From: Floccularia luteovirens
Lineage: Eukaryota; Basidiomycota; Agaricomycetes; Agaricales; Squamanitaceae
Direction of reading: 5' to 3'
NCBI GenBank assembly: GCA_009739215.1
Contig: VSJF01000003.1
Coordinates: forward strand, 2,666,001 to 2,730,000
DNA length: 64,000 nt
Program-made: the position numbers and the translations under genes
Notes under the pieces: model-generated
Databases searched by the model: none
The model's input: the letters and a program-made list of their open reading frames with translations, nothing else
Told to the model about the DNA's origin: nothing
In this document: piece by piece, positions 50,946 to 63,415 of the stretch
How the letters are laid out: each line of letters starts with the position of its first letter
Position numbering within the stretch: position 1 is the first letter of the stretch

Positions 50946-52275
50946 CCTTTTATCCTTACCGAAATTCGGAGTAAGTCGGTCGTGATACTCTGGAGGCGCG
51001 GTCTTTTTCATATAAGAATTTGGATACTATATCGACAGTATAAATATTAGTGGGCTTGAAAAGAGGGGAAGATTGCCGACTTTTTTAATAAAATATGGTA
51101 GTTGCTTGGACCAGAACACTGAAAAATAAATAATTTCGCCCTATATATCGTCGGGAGTTGAAGTTTATAAGAAAGGAACAGTGAGCAAAACAATCCTTAC
51201 AAAGGCGAAGATTGACCATCTTTCAAGACACTTCAAAGTAGGGACATTATGGAAAACCCAGCGACGGAACGGAGAGAATGTGACACGCATCTAGAATTGT
51301 AAACATTGAGAAATACGAAGGTGGGGAAGGTTGGAGTTTGTTACATACTGAAGGTGACATTCAATTTGGAGTACGACAAAATTCGATCACATTGACCGTT
51401 GGATTTTTCGTAATGCAAGGAACGAATTGGGTCCTGGATATTGGCAAATGATAAGATTTTTTTGAACACAGGGCATACTGTGGACTTTGAAATAGACTAA
51501 CGCAGAAGCTCTGTTACCAATGACCGCAACATTCTTATTTCGTAGGTCAACTTCTTTGTTCCAACGAGCCAAATGAAACCGATCTCCTTTGAAGTCTGCT
51601 AGTCCTGGTATACTAGGGACATTGGGTATTAACAAAATACCGACGGCGGAGAGTACGATATTCGCTGTGACTTCTCGTCGCTCTTTCGTTGTGGTATTCT
51701 CAATCTTGACTTTGTATGACCGTAAATAATCGTCCCAGTCGGCAGCGATGACGGAGGAATTAAATTGATGATACCATACTGTTCAGCCAAGCCACGCCAA
51801 TAGTTTTTTATATCTTCCTGTCAACCATGTGACTGTTTCCAATCATGTAGATCCGTAGACAGAGAGTAAAAGCACATGTTGATATCAGATGAGTAACCCT
51901 GGTGCCAAAGAACATTGTGAGTTGTTTCATGGGATGAAGTAAAGTCCTGATCACCGGATAGACATTGTCCTGTGATATTAATGATAATATCAGTCGCAAA
52001 GGTGACTCTCAGTATTCAAGAACGCATACCCTCCATGTTCCTCCAACATCGTGTGCTTGTTCATACATCTAAATTATTCCTCAGCAACTCGTTACTAAAA
52101 CTACATAAATCTTCTCACCATGAAATTCTTGAAATTATGTTGTTGTTTGAGTCTTATTGCACAGGACAAGCCTCCTGCTCTGTTTGAAGATGAGGAGGTA
52201 GTTTTGGGAGAGAAAAATTTCAATAGACATACCCTGCTCCAATAATGATAACCCAAACGTCATCTTGATAGGAGG
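50946..52275 (-). pseudogene. Broken flavin monooxygenase copy
   Basis: Similar to 48080-49404 of the intact gene. It lacks the C-terminal half. The start codon is lost: the intact gene reads ATGTCCTATCAAGAAG, while this copy has ATCCTCCTATCAAGATG at 52270. It has a net 8-nt deletion around 51755-51770, and the NADPH motif is altered (VIGNRASAL instead of VIGNGASAL). The fingerprint FKGDRFHLARWNKE is still recognisable, so it was once a working copy. Confidence 0.85.
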
Positions 52276-52771
52276 ATATGAAGGTGCAGCATTGGGTCGG
52301 AAACGGGAGCCTATTTATTGAGATCTGGGATAGATATATAACAAATATAAAAGTACAGCCATCATGATGCTGATAGCGTGCAACCCTGTTAGGGAGCTCC
52401 GGGCCATATTGTACCAATCTGTAAGGGGCCAACCATAACCCATATGCGGGCCAAAAAAGTTGGTTATTTAGGTATGTATACGAGTTGCGTATTCAGCGAC
52501 CTGTACAGTGATGCTTAACGTTTGATTGCTAACTTTTTTGCCGAAGAAAACATATCATATCATAACGTATCACCTCGCCAGGGTCTTGGAATGATGGACG
52601 TATGATTAGGTGTAATTCCGGATTTCGTAAGTATATTCGACATTTGTTCCTGCGGCAATTATTTGCAATGAATTGGAAGCTTGAGGAATGTATCAGTCAC
52701 TGACACTTCGATTTTTGAGTGAGATAAAGTTCCAATTGTAAAAATTTCGGTGATTCACGGCAAGAACATAA

Positions 52772-53609
52772 TTAGCCATTAGGAGGTCTAAATCCACCGA
52801 ACGCCACTACACTCAAAGCCAAAAGCCCTAGTAGCTGCACAGCCCTAAACCACCCAGACTCGTTTCTTAATCTGTCTAATTCCCGTTCTGCTTCTTCTGT
52901 CTTTCTTCTTGTTCCAGTAAGGACGTCATGATATATGGGTCGTGTATAGTGCCCTCCTTGCCCTGGTTGTGGACCTTGGCGTTGGGCATTGAACGCGTAG
53001 TCTGGAGGGGGAGGTTTGTGTTGGGTTGAGCCGCGCGGACGGGACGAATATTCCCAAGCATGAGTAGCTCGCGGCCCTCTAGAAGATGGGGTGTGGGGTG
53101 AATAGGGGTGGGTCGAGGCCGGACTGACGGCTCCCCTATGAAGGCTTCGGTCATAAGCTCTTCTACTGGACGTGTTTAATCATAAAGAGCAGTTGGCAAC
53201 CGAAAAAAGCGCACCGTTCCCTATCATTGCTTAGTATCGAGTATGCCTCACTCACAGCATTGAACACTTGACTTGATCTTGGATCTTTAGAAACATCGGG
53301 ATGATGCTTTTTACTCAACTAGCGATACCATTGATAGTAAGCAATTGAATTTGTATATTCTGGGAAGGTGGGCAAGACCTGGTAAAAATGGGACTAAAAG
53401 CTCTGTTAATCAGTAATGAGAAGTCGTAGGACATCTTGACCAGCCTTGATTTGAGCCTTTGAAGCACCTTGCGGAACACCGAGAGTCTTGTAGTGGTCTT
53501 GCCTCCCAAGCGAGACGGAGAATAGCCTATTCGTGTAGTAACTGTGTACCGGCTGACGGATATTCGACCTGACGAAGACTGCCATCGTCATTCCGATGAA
53601 CTCTGCCAC
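52772..53609 (-). CDS. J-domain (DnaJ/Hsp40) protein, probably mitochondrial membrane
   Basis: Co-chaperone that would stimulate an Hsp70. The start [20 protein letters not shown], with further Arg/Ser-rich residues ([16 protein letters not shown]), resembles a mitochondrial presequence; translation may begin at the internal Met. The J domain is split by introns: [17 protein letters not shown], a 15-nt micro-exon (53379-53393, SHFYQ), then [19 protein letters not shown] with the HPD motif, and [21 protein letters not shown] Pro/Arg/Gly-rich linker follows. The C-terminus has a charged helix and a hydrophobic segment ([20 protein letters not shown]), then RPPNG. This fits small single-span mitochondrial J proteins such as Jid1-like ones. 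The first intron seems to use a GC donor (AAG|GCTGGT). Head to head with the Argonaute gene. Confidence 0.82.
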
Positions 53610-53999
53610 AAATTTGTCAACGGGGAAAAATATGGCACGTGATCAGTTTCGCCTACTTATGGGGCCGTATTTACATCTTATTTCCAACACTGGTCAGTGT
53701 GGCGCACTTATGTGGCGCAGTGGATGTTTCTGTGTGGCACACTCAGGTTCTCATGCGCAGCAAGTTCTATGAAGGTTTTCTGTGTGGCGAGCGATGTGAT
53801 TTGATAGTGAAATGAATTTATATTGTTGTATTGTGTTTGTAGTATTATTGTGTTGCCTCGTTCTCGAAATCTATATAAACAACAATCCATTGACACACAT
53901 TCCCCTCAGTTCCTATCTCTTGCCATCGATCCAAGTTTCGGATCGATACCAGTAACGAACGTTCCCCGTCATTCTTTTGCTAGCCCACGGCCAGATCTT
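53610..53999. promoter_or_regulatory. Divergent promoter between the DnaJ and Argonaute genes
   Basis: 390 nt separate the start codons of two oppositely transcribed genes. The Argonaute side has TATATAAAC at 53871-53879 and a CT-rich tract (CATTCCCCTCAGTTCCTATCTC) 70-100 nt before its start, a usual fungal layout. A repeated TGTGGCGCA/TGTGTGGC word occurs at 53699-53790. Co-regulation is possible but not shown. Confidence 0.45.
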
Positions 54000-56900
54000 A
54001 TGCCTCCACGCGCCGCACCAGGTCGAGGTAACCCTCGGGGAGGTGGTCGTCCTCCTCGAGGTGGTGGTGGCGGTGGTGCGGGTCGTGGAGGCACAAACGT
54101 TGGCTCGCATAGCATCGCAGGTAAGCATTCTAGTCATGTAGTTCATGTATATTGAAAATTCATCTATATAATCTATGAATCTTCGTTGATGCATGATAAT
54201 GTATGATCAAGCCCACGTCACGACTGTTGGTGTAAAAAGGCCCGACTACGGTAGTATGGGGAGACAAATCCCGATTACTGTGAATATGTTCGAGGCACAG
54301 ATACCAGACAAACTGGTCTACCACTATGATGGTATGGTTCATGATACGACTTACGAAATATCGCTGATGCCATCGATCCTCTGGTGATTACAAACTATCA
54401 GTTGGTATGTTTCCTCATTGTGTGCTCTGTCTGCAGTTATATATATCCATGTCATGGCAGTGATAAACCCTAGCACTTTGCCCGCAAGATTCAACATGGA
54501 ACTGATCAAATGTTTACAAATGGAGACAGCGCCTGAGATATTCAATCCGCGTGGGGTATACGACGGCAGAGCGAACCTTTTCATTTCGCATGAGTTGCCA
54601 TTTGGCCCCTCCAAGTCAAGAGAAGTAAGATACCATCCTTTACAATTGTAAATATGTGTTTGTCACCAACCACACCAATTTATAGTTCCACGTGAGCCTC
54701 CCACCAGCAAACGGCGGCAACGGAGGTAATGGTGGGAATGGAGGTAACGGGGGAAACGGAGGAAACGGCAAAGCGCACCGTCGACCGCCGAAAGTCTATA
54801 TCATCAAACTAACTCAAGCCGCGGTCATAAATCCAGAGTAAGTTGAGAAATACTTTTTATGAAGAAATTATGGTTAACTGACATGCGCAGAACTTTGCAG
54901 AGATTTGTTAGGGGTGAACAATCCCAGGATAACACGGTCCTTACAGCTTTGACGGTAAGGTCTACTGACGCCCGGCTTTTACCTATCATTGATAATTATG
55001 ATAATAGGCGTTGAACGTCATCATTCGCATGGAACCCAACATGCGATTCCCTTTTAATGTCCGTTCGTTCTTCACAGACCAGGGAAAACAAGATATCGGA
55101 AACGGAATCGAACTATGGAGGGGATATTTCCAATCGGTCCGACCTGCGATGGGCCGTATTCTCGTAAATGTGGATATCGCGACTGGCATGATGTACAAAC
55201 CTGGTCCTCTACTCAATCTTTGCTTGGAGTTTATTGGCCGTCCTCAGGACCCACCTACGATCCTATCTCCTGCAAGAGGGTTCCCTGACAGAGAACGGAT
55301 TCGGTTACAAAGATTCATTGCTGGTGTGCGCATCTCTACAGAAACCACAGGCGATAAAAAACGGGCAATCAAAGGACTTAGCAAAGCCGGAGCAGACAAA
55401 CTTGAATTCACTATGCGTGATGGGGGTACAATGACAGTCGCCAACTATTTCAAAAACATTGTCGGTCGACCCTTACGATTCCCATCAGTCCTTTGTGTCG
55501 AGGTACGTTCCTCTAATTCTTTTTTCCCAAAATTTAGGTTGAAGCCCTCCCGCACGTCATAGGTCGGAAATGGTGCCCTCATTCCACTCGAGATCTGCAA
55601 GGTTCCTCCTGGACAGATCATACGTAAACAAATCCCGCCAGATAAGACAAAAGATGTAGTTACTTTCGCTACACAGAAACCTTCTGAGAGGTTTGCTTCG
55701 ATTGGTCAAGGAATAGGCGTAAATATTGCTTAATACTCGTCTGAAAAGCGATTATTGATTTTCATTCTTTTAGCTTCTTCAATATGGTCAATCCGAGTAT
55801 ATACGAGCCTTTGGAATGTCTGTAAACACGGCTAATGGCCCGATCACTACGCAAGCCAGAGTTTTGCCCGCACCTGGCCTCAAGTATGGCCAAGGTAGCA
55901 AGCAGCCGTCCATTGTATGTACAGTTGTTTGACTGAGATGTATGATCTGTGTTAACGCTGCTTATAGACCCCTAGGGACGGAGCCTGGAATATGTAAGTC
56001 TTATATTGGTCTCGCTATGATTATTTACTGATCAATATGTAGGGTCGACAAGAAGTTCTGGAGACCTGTAGAGGTGCCCAGATGGGCGTTAATATCGTTC
56101 GATAATAGGTTCAATCCTGATTCCGCAGACGACGCCATTGGAGGATTCACTACGGGTTGTCAAAATGTTGGCAAGTAGTTTTAGTACTTGATTGTTTCTC
56201 TTCGGCTGACAAATCCATTTTTCTAGGGATAAAGATCAATCCACGACCGACTGTCCGTCTCCGAGCGAATCCACAGTCGAACATCGGGGAGGTATGTCCA
56301 TAATATGTTCCTAAAGATTATCTTGCTTAATCTATCTTAGCAATTGAGAGCTATTGGTGGTCAATGTCAGAAGGAACAAGGTGGACCTCCAGTCCTTATC
56401 GTCGTTGTCTTGCCTGAGATGGGTGATGAACTGTACACTGCAGTCAAACAGTAAGTTAAATATCTCATAAAGATATCAAGGTTCTAACCATGGCCGTCGT
56501 AGCTTCGGAGATATAACAGTTAGTAGTTACGGGTTATATGCATTCTTTCTTTACAATTTTGGCACTATCAGATGGGTGTCGCAACTCAATGTCTACTAGC
56601 CAAGAAATGCTCTCGAGCGAAGCCCCAGTATTGGGCGAATGTCATTCTAAAGTGAGTTTTCCTTAAATATCGTCATCGATTGGGTTAAACTACGAAATAC
56701 AGGGTTAATGTAAAACTGGGGGGAATCAACGTTATACCAGACCCACAAGCAGTCGCAGCTCTCAGCGACCCGAGGAAGCCCACGATTGTCATGGGTACGT
56801 AACACATTGAATATTTAGTCTGCAAAGTATCAACTTGTCTACTAGGTGCCGATGTTATTCATCCAGCACCAGGTGCGAATGATCGGCCCTCATACACTGC

Positions 56901-58224
56901 ACTTGTCGGCAGCGTAGATTCGAACAGCGCGAAGTACGTAGCCATCAGTCGGGTACAAACTGGTCGACAGGAGATAATAGAGGATCTACAAGAGATGTGC
57001 AAGGTATGGTTATATACATATCACACTTTTTCATTATCTCTGACCGCTGATATCAGCACGTCCTCAATCTCTATATGGGGTATCGCAAAGGCCAAGAGAA
57101 GGTACCGAACCCGGCTCCTGCACAACTCATCTTCTACAGAGGTCTGTGGTATTACTAATGCTATCGAACATCTTATTCAATGGTGCGTAGATGGTGTATC
57201 CGAGGGTCAATTCCAACAAGTAATCGACGACGGTTTGTCTTATTTCATTGATTCAAAAGTTTTCCGATTTTGATAATATTGGCGTTGAAGAACTGGCAGC
57301 TATAAAGAGTAAGTGGACAGTAAATATTCCTGCGTTGTTTAGTGACTAATCAAACTATTATAGGAGCTTGTTCAGACCTGAACATAAACCCTAAAATCAC
57401 ATTTATCGTTGTTGGGAAACGTCACCATATCCGGTACGCTCACCCATCTATTTAAACGATTAGCCAGTTTTGTTGAATCATATGTACACAGATTGAAGCC
57501 GAACAACCCAGGAGATGCTGATAGAAGTGGTAACTGCCCCGCTGGAACAGTTGTGGACCGGGACATCACTCATCCAATTCAATTCGATTTCTATTTGCAA
57601 AGCCATGGAGGGCTGCTTGGTACGAGCAAGTCTTCTCATTATTCGGTATGTCACTGCATAAAAATAAATTTCAGTTTACCTTTATTAACACTTTTGTTAG
57701 GTTCTACATAATGTAAGATCGTATTTCCAGTATATCAACTGAAAGCGTTACTCATCGTGGTGTTCACGCGAACAGGAATCTAATTTCAAGTGAGGTCACC
57801 TATTAATGAGATCATTTGATTGACTAACTGTTATATGGAATTCACTCATAGTTCGGACTCGATGCAGGCGCTATCCTTCGCGTTGTGCCACGTTTACGCC
57901 AGATCAACACGATCGGTATCGATCCCAGCACCTGTTTATTGTCAGCTTCTCTTTTCATAAGATATTGCCTGATATCTAATGCGACATTTTGAAGATGCCG
58001 ATATCGTTTGTTCACGTGCTAAAACGCACTACAGTCCAGACGGAAGTTTGAACTTTTCCGAGTCTGGGACTCAAGCAGGTGGAGGTGAACAGTCGCTCGA
58101 AGCCTTCCGAGCTGGATACCGACCCCTTCATGCCAACCAACAAAGATTAATGTATTTCTCGGTACGTATCTTGTTTTTGTTCCTTGCTGTGAGGAGAATG
58201 ATTACTGATAACTCCATTCAGTAA
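54000..58224 (+). CDS. AGO: Argonaute (RNA silencing effector)
   Basis: Small-RNA-guided silencing protein. Exons join without a break to about 1000 residues. The start [16 protein letters not shown] is RGG-rich. The N domain has [20 protein letters not shown] and [14 protein letters not shown], with a GGN tract inserted at 54715-54769. Linker 1 ([20 protein letters not shown]), PAZ and linker 2 follow, then the MID domain ([31 protein letters not shown]). PIWI shows [77 protein letters not shown] and [16 protein letters not shown]. The four slicer positions read D, E, D and D, so cleavage activity is likely. A 14-nt micro-exon lies at 57776-57789. The last intron ends directly before the TAA, giving the canonical end LMYFS. 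Confidence 0.95.
54715..54769 (+). repeat. GGN codon repeat inside the Argonaute N domain
   Basis: Repeated GGAGGTAAT-like and GGAAACGG units encode about six Gly-Gly-Asn triplets within a loop of the N domain. The third-base differences show it is not a recent slippage product. A flexible surface loop is the likely effect. Confidence 0.8.
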
Positions 58225-58229
58225 TGACC

Positions 58230-58816
58230 TCAATGATGAACTCAGCCTGGAGAATCTCGATAAGTTGTATATTGCAATGTTACAGAATGCACTCGACCTA
58301 AAAATTCCATATTCTTTCTTTTTCGTACCCAAAAAAATGTTTTGAATGAAAATTACATTTTCCCGCCAGTTTTTCTTTAAGGATTTACTTTTGCAATGAT
58401 AATCAGACCATGAGAAGATTGTTCGAAGTCAAGTGAAGCATGTGTTGTAATGATCTGATTTTAAGTACCACGTAACTTCCGTTTGACGTGTAATCCAATA
58501 TGGAAAACAACCACCACTCCAATTCGCCACTTTTTGCCCGAAATGTCACCGAAATTCTCAAGGTAAATGATATATGAGCTCCCGGCTCATTGATTTAGAA
58601 TAACTTATTCTGAAACACTTGGTTGTATACTTGATTCGCTGCATTTCTCACAGCATATTACGGGGAACGGGGCCGGAATTGAATTGGTTGCGGTATAGAA
58701 CAAAAATTCTCTACAGCAGTATATGCTGCTACCTAAACTGCGGGTGGTGCGTCTGTTGCGTTTTCTGACCTGTACTTTTAAAAATTATCGACTTCACAGA
58801 TAACTTCATCATTAAT
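58230..58816. other. Intergenic between Argonaute and F-box genes
   Basis: No gene is seen. It holds the 3' end of the Argonaute transcript and the promoter of the F-box gene. Confidence 0.5.
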
Positions 58817-60106
58817 ATGTCGTCAATACACCCTATCCTTCCAATGGAACTCTTACACCTTATCATTGACGAGCTCGGTAACAATGTTGACATCCCGAGC
58901 TTAAAGGCTTGCGCGCTATCATGTCGAAGACTCGTCGTTCCTTGCAGAAAATACTTGTTTTCTGTAGTCAAACTGCAAATCCAAGAGTGTGAGGGCGGTT
59001 TACTTGTCGATGAACGGTATTCGCAGTTTTATAGTTTGATGGCATCGAGTCCAGAAATCGGTTCTTATGTGCAAAGCTTGTCCATTTTCTTCAGTATTGC
59101 TGTTTGGCACCCTCCTCTCGATAATTCTCCGTCCCTATTTATCACTCCTCTTAACACTCTTCCCTGTATATTGAGGGGCCTATCATCTCTCGCCTCCTTC
59201 GAACTCGCAACATACGCACTGGAATGCAATTGGGTTCACTTGTCGAGAGATACAAGGGCTGCTATTTCGGGTGTATTCGCTTTGCCTTCTCTAGTTGCCC
59301 TTTCCATACGCAACTTCAGAGAAGTGCCTTCGGCTCATCTTGCAGATTTCCTACGCGTGGAAAAGTTATCGATTTGGAATATCGGGTTCCAGCGAGAACA
59401 AGCAGAAACTAAAAGGGATACGCCGGCGGAAGATAAACTAAAGGGTATCAGTATTGGGAACATGGCACTTAGAGATGGTGTTATTTTGATCAATGCTCTG
59501 AAGAAGACTTCGGCACGAGTGGAAAACATCGTGATCACTTCTTTGGAACTACAAAACTTTGAAGTAGTCCAAAAAGTGATCAATGCAACCCCGAAATCTA
59601 TCTTATATATTGGATGGCAACCAGAAATCTTCAAAAGTAAGTTTTTTACACAATATCACACAATTATGACTTGGGTCTCATTTTTTCCAAATACAAAAGA
59701 GGATTCTCGTGAATTAGGGATATTGGATATCAGTAATCTACGGAACTTGAAAATCATCTCCTTCGTCGCCGTTTACAAGAAAACAAATCTAGTTGCCAGA
59801 CTATTAGAAATACTCAAGACAATTCCAGCTCAGAACGTTATCGAGGAGATAATACTGGAAGTTGATTTCCGGAAGATAAACCATGTGCTTAAATCCTGCG
59901 ATGGTGGTGCTTGGAAATCATTAGATTCCATGCTTTCTACACATCCATTTCTGAAACTCACCAGAGTGGTGATGAAACTGTCTTGTGTAGCTAAAGATCT
60001 GTATGACATGTATAAAGCTGGGGGGGATGATGTTAGTCTCCCTTTGTTACTTACAAGTTTCCTCCCCTCTATACGCGATAAACAAATTCTCGTAGTTGAT
60101 GTGTAA
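58817..60106 (+). CDS. F-box domain protein
   Basis: Single-exon frame of 429 codons. Residues 5-45 fit a fungal F-box-like motif (HPILPMELLHLIIDELG, then SLKACALSCRRLVVPCRKYL, ending in the Phe after LFSVVKL), which binds Skp1 in SCF ubiquitin ligases. The remainder is a repeat-like succession of helices and strands with Leu-rich spacing (LSSLASFELATYALEC, LSIRNFREVPSAHLADFL, IVITSLELQNFEVVQKV), typical of the large and variable basidiomycete F-box/LRR-like family. Substrate unknown. The start is the first ATG after a TTAATATGTC context. It ends IRDKQILVVDV. Confidence 0.85.
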   Translation: MSSIHPILPMELLHLIIDELGNNVDIPSLKACALSCRRLVVPCRKYLFSVVKLQIQECEGGLLVDERYSQFYSLMASSPEIGSYVQSLSIFFSIAVWHPPLDNSPSLFITPLNTLPCILRGLSSLASFELATYALECNWVHLSRDTRAAISGVFALPSLVALSIRNFREVPSAHLADFLRVEKLSIWNIGFQREQAETKRDTPAEDKLKGISIGNMALRDGVILINALKKTSARVENIVITSLELQNFEVVQKVINATPKSILYIGWQPEIFKSKFFTQYHTIMTWVSFFPNTKEDSRELGILDISNLRNLKIISFVAVYKKTNLVARLLEILKTIPAQNVIEEIILEVDFRKINHVLKSCDGGAWKSLDSMLSTHPFLKLTRVVMKLSCVAKDLYDMYKAGGDDVSLPLLLTSFLPSIRDKQILVVDV

Positions 60107-60109
60107 ATC

Positions 60110-60530
60110 GTGATATTACATTGTGTAAATGCTTTTCCTGCTATCTCGGTATGATGTGATTTATATAAGAGTTTATGGTTACATAAAAATTGTAAAAGAA
60201 GAGAATTAGGTCGTGACTTGCTTAGATACTGGAGATAGTAATACATGTCGTAAAAGTGATTGGCTTATTACGCCAAAATACAAGTAACTGTTGTGCTTTT
60301 TACTCGCTTCGAGTCACTGTAATTGTTAACAGGTTTTGCCCAAAAGGTTCCGAAGTCAGAAGTTTTCGGGAAGGGTGGGGTGTGTTTGATGCATCAGGTG
60401 ATGGGGGACACCCAATATACAGCAAGAATGGTGTAATGTTGCGTTATCGTCTCAAACCATTGACTCGGGGTCTGATGATTCATCGAAGGTCGGCTTTGCC
60501 TTGTAACCAATATGTTAGAAAAAGAGACCA
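60110..60530. other. Intergenic between convergent genes
   Basis: A plus-strand frame at 60256-60561 (101 codons) has no recognisable feature and overlaps the end of the next minus-strand gene. Confidence 0.5.
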
Positions 60531-60532
60531 CT

Positions 60533-62171
60533 TTATTCTCCCAGTTGACTCACTCTATTAGGTGGTGCCTCAAGCCACCTCTCTGTGTCATCCCGGTTTA
60601 TTTTGGGCATACTGATGTTCAAATTTTGCGGATTTCCCTCGGGTGGGCCTGCATGTGAAACAAGATTGATGCTAAATTCCACGTCATTGGCATATTGACG
60701 TGCCCGCTCCCGGCCGTTTAATGTTGCCAAAAGAACATTTGAGTAGCTGGTGTGTATTGTGATAAGTGGGGGTCTACCAATTGGAAAGCAATCACGACTT
60801 ACACGCTTAATAAAATGTACATCCTGTATTCAAATAACAAAGTTGAGCGATTCGAACATAAATGTCAACAAGATTAGGTCCTTACATTGCCAAATGGATA
60901 TAATCTGATGGGAACTCAAGGTACACAACTAGTTGGATACACACGATGATCACTGTGATTGTGCCCGTTTCTATCGTAATGACAATCAAACGGTTGATCA
61001 TTTTTGCGGTTGACTTGAAAGAAGATGCTCTCCGCGCTCGCACTAACTAGAAGGAACAATGAGCATGTCTATTCGATTGAAAATAAAAGAATGTCATACT
61101 AGTGTGAGCATTGTAGCAGAAATAGCAAGATCGCATATAAAGCTTCCAATCAGCCATACCTTGAGGTTACAATCTAAGTTTGACACGAGCTAAAAATGAA
61201 CAAAAAAGCTCACTTCAAAAGGTGCTTTAATTGTATGAAGGATGTTAGGATTGCGATCAGCTAAGGCAAACTGCGAGAGTTAGGATAAGTGAAAAAGCTT
61301 AGGACAAGGCTAACTCACCTCGACGCCAACTGCCACTGCTCCACCACATTGCACTAGACTGACCTATGCAGAGTAAGAGACGAATTAGGTTGCTCTCATC
61401 GCTAAGAGGCTTACGATAACTATAAATATAACGACAACTCGAGCAACACGGGTTTCTTGCTTTAATGTCCATATCCTCCTGAAAATACATAAAAACAATC
61501 AGAAAAACTCCACGGCAAAACAGTTATTTACGTACCAAGCAAAAAAGACCTGTACTGTGGCCGAAACTGCACCACATGATAAACATTCTGAAACAAATTT
61601 CAGATCAAGGTTTTGACATACCTACACCACTTAATGCCGGTACTGCAGCAGACAGGGTTGGTGCCTTCTCAAATGCTTCCACAATTCCCCAACCACTGAT
61701 CAGCAGAGCCCATATGGTATATGTTTCTATGACAGTTTGGGCCAAGCCGCATAAGAACACCATATATACTATTTCGATTTGATGAGAATCAGGTGCGTGG
61801 GAGATGATAAGAACGTATACTCACCAACGGTTTTTACGAATGCCCGATCACGAGTGTGGTACGTTACAAAGTAATCATCTAGTGATTGGGGGCTGTGAGT
61901 ATGGAGAGGGCATTGGGGGAAGAATGGACAACGTTGGGATACTCACAAAACTGCACCAAAAATGCCCCAAAAAGAAACCAGTGTCCTAAACATCCAAGTA
62001 GCTGTTTATCTCGGGGTAAGTTCCTCAACTGAGACCCTGGGGGATAGCTTTATTCTTACCACTGGACCACTCCTATAAGTTCGCAAAAGTGGTGGGCGTC
62101 AGTGAATAAGCCCATGTCTATAAGTAGATGGATAGTTCTTACTCAAGAACGCTTATCAGTGGTTGTGGCAT
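60533..62171 (-). CDS. DUF6534-type seven-helix membrane protein
   Basis: Basidiomycete membrane protein family of unknown role. The exons, in order, are an uncertain N-terminus (ATG at 62171, MPQPLISVLE), then GHWFLFGAFLVQF, then ISHAPDSHQIEIVYMVFLCG with AQTVIETYTIWALLISGWG and APTLSAAVPALSGV. After these come VSATVQVFFAWRIWTLKQET, VARVVVIFIVI, VSLVQCGGAVAVGVE, FALADRNPNILHTIKAPF, VWLIGSFICDLAISATMLTL, CIQLVVYLEFPSDYIHLA and the hallmark YSNVLLATLNGRERARQ near the C-terminus. The hydrophilic tail ends PPNRVSQLGE. The order of helices and the SNxLLATLNxR motif match the family well. Function and partner are unknown; the first exons are the weakest part of the model. Confidence 0.75.
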
Positions 62172-62179
62172 CGTAGAAA

Positions 62180-63400
62180 TGTTGGCATACGTCGTTAATG
62201 AGGAGGGTGCCAGGATGGACTTATGATGATAGTACGGGAGAAGTTGGGCTCTGTTGCATCGATCGCAGGTCAGTCTTTATAATACTAAGGTTTGGCCAAC
62301 GAGAAGCACGCATTGGAGTGCCTCGTGTCGTTCTCCAGATTCCATATGCGGTCCGGTGTGATTTTCCGAGTTCTTCGGTACTAAGATAAAAACAGTCCTG
62401 TGTTATTCCTGTATAATTGAATACACTCCCTCTCTTAGGAGGGGGTGTTGGGGTTAAGCCTGTAAAAACATTGCATTGTCAATTTCCCGTGAACGCACCG
62501 CCTTGTGTCGCCGTACATTAAGGATTTCCAAGCCTTAGACCGTAATCCTAAGGAAACTGTAGAAATCATTTTCCAGTCATTTCGGATGTGTCATGGGAAA
62601 CTTTGTAGACCTCAGGTTGTTCACATTTCGGAAGGCTCCGTTGCAGAGTGGTGTCCTCGCTGTTCCACTTAAAGCTCAACACTTCATGTGTGGGTTAATG
62701 TTCCTAAGCAAGTTAGACTAAGATCAAAGAGGCATCGTTGATGTCAGAATACACAGTCCTGTTCTATACTCGAGTACAAGGTGAACGGGTGCGTTTGCAA
62801 TGGTATAATTACACCACATTGAATCACGTGAATAGGCATTGTACTGTATGTATATCTTTCATTCAATTTTGAACTTTCGTATTTCAAGGAGATTAAATAT
62901 CAAGCCTTTCAGGGCTGGATTGGCCCTCGCTCAAAAAAATGATTATCGTTTCTGTCGACTACAAAATAGTTGATAAGAAATATGACATGATCACTGATCA
63001 CTACCATCGCCAAAATGATGCGCAACCCACTCTGGTCTGTCCAAGTGGTTGGGAACACTTTGATTTTGTTGCTTCTTAGAATTTGCTAAGGCCAAGGTCT
63101 ATGAACAGCCGTTTAGGACATGTGTGAAAGGGGATGTTTTTGTTCAGGAAAGCTTAGACAGTTTTGGTGACATGAGAAGAAAGCGATATAACTGCCGGCA
63201 AGTACAAGGGCGCTTCGGCCGGTAAATACCACATGTTGGGCTGTGCCTACATCCAACTTCGGTTTGCAGGGGGGGAAAAGCAGGCTAGATCTCGTGTTTC
63301 CCACGTTCATGAACTAGAATGTCGAGAAAGGATAAATGCACAGTTATATACATGATGAATTATAACGCGATGCATCCAACCAGCTGTAATCGGAATCATC
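62180..63400. other. No supportable gene
   Basis: Short frames without recognisable content; AT-rich with no clear promoter. Confidence 0.5.
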
Positions 63401-63415
63401 GGATTGTATGTGATT

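Larger units (their letters stand above)
50757..53310. repeat. Second copy of the ADH-FMO-DnaJ duplication
   Basis: Tandem, same-orientation copy of about 45503-50740. The order is ADH piece, monooxygenase, intergenic DNA, DnaJ 3' half. An internal deletion joins ADH sequence (ending as at 45692) directly to monooxygenase sequence (starting as at about 48080), removing the rest of ADH and the C-terminal part of the monooxygenase. Divergence is moderate, so the event is old enough for decay. Confidence 0.8.
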
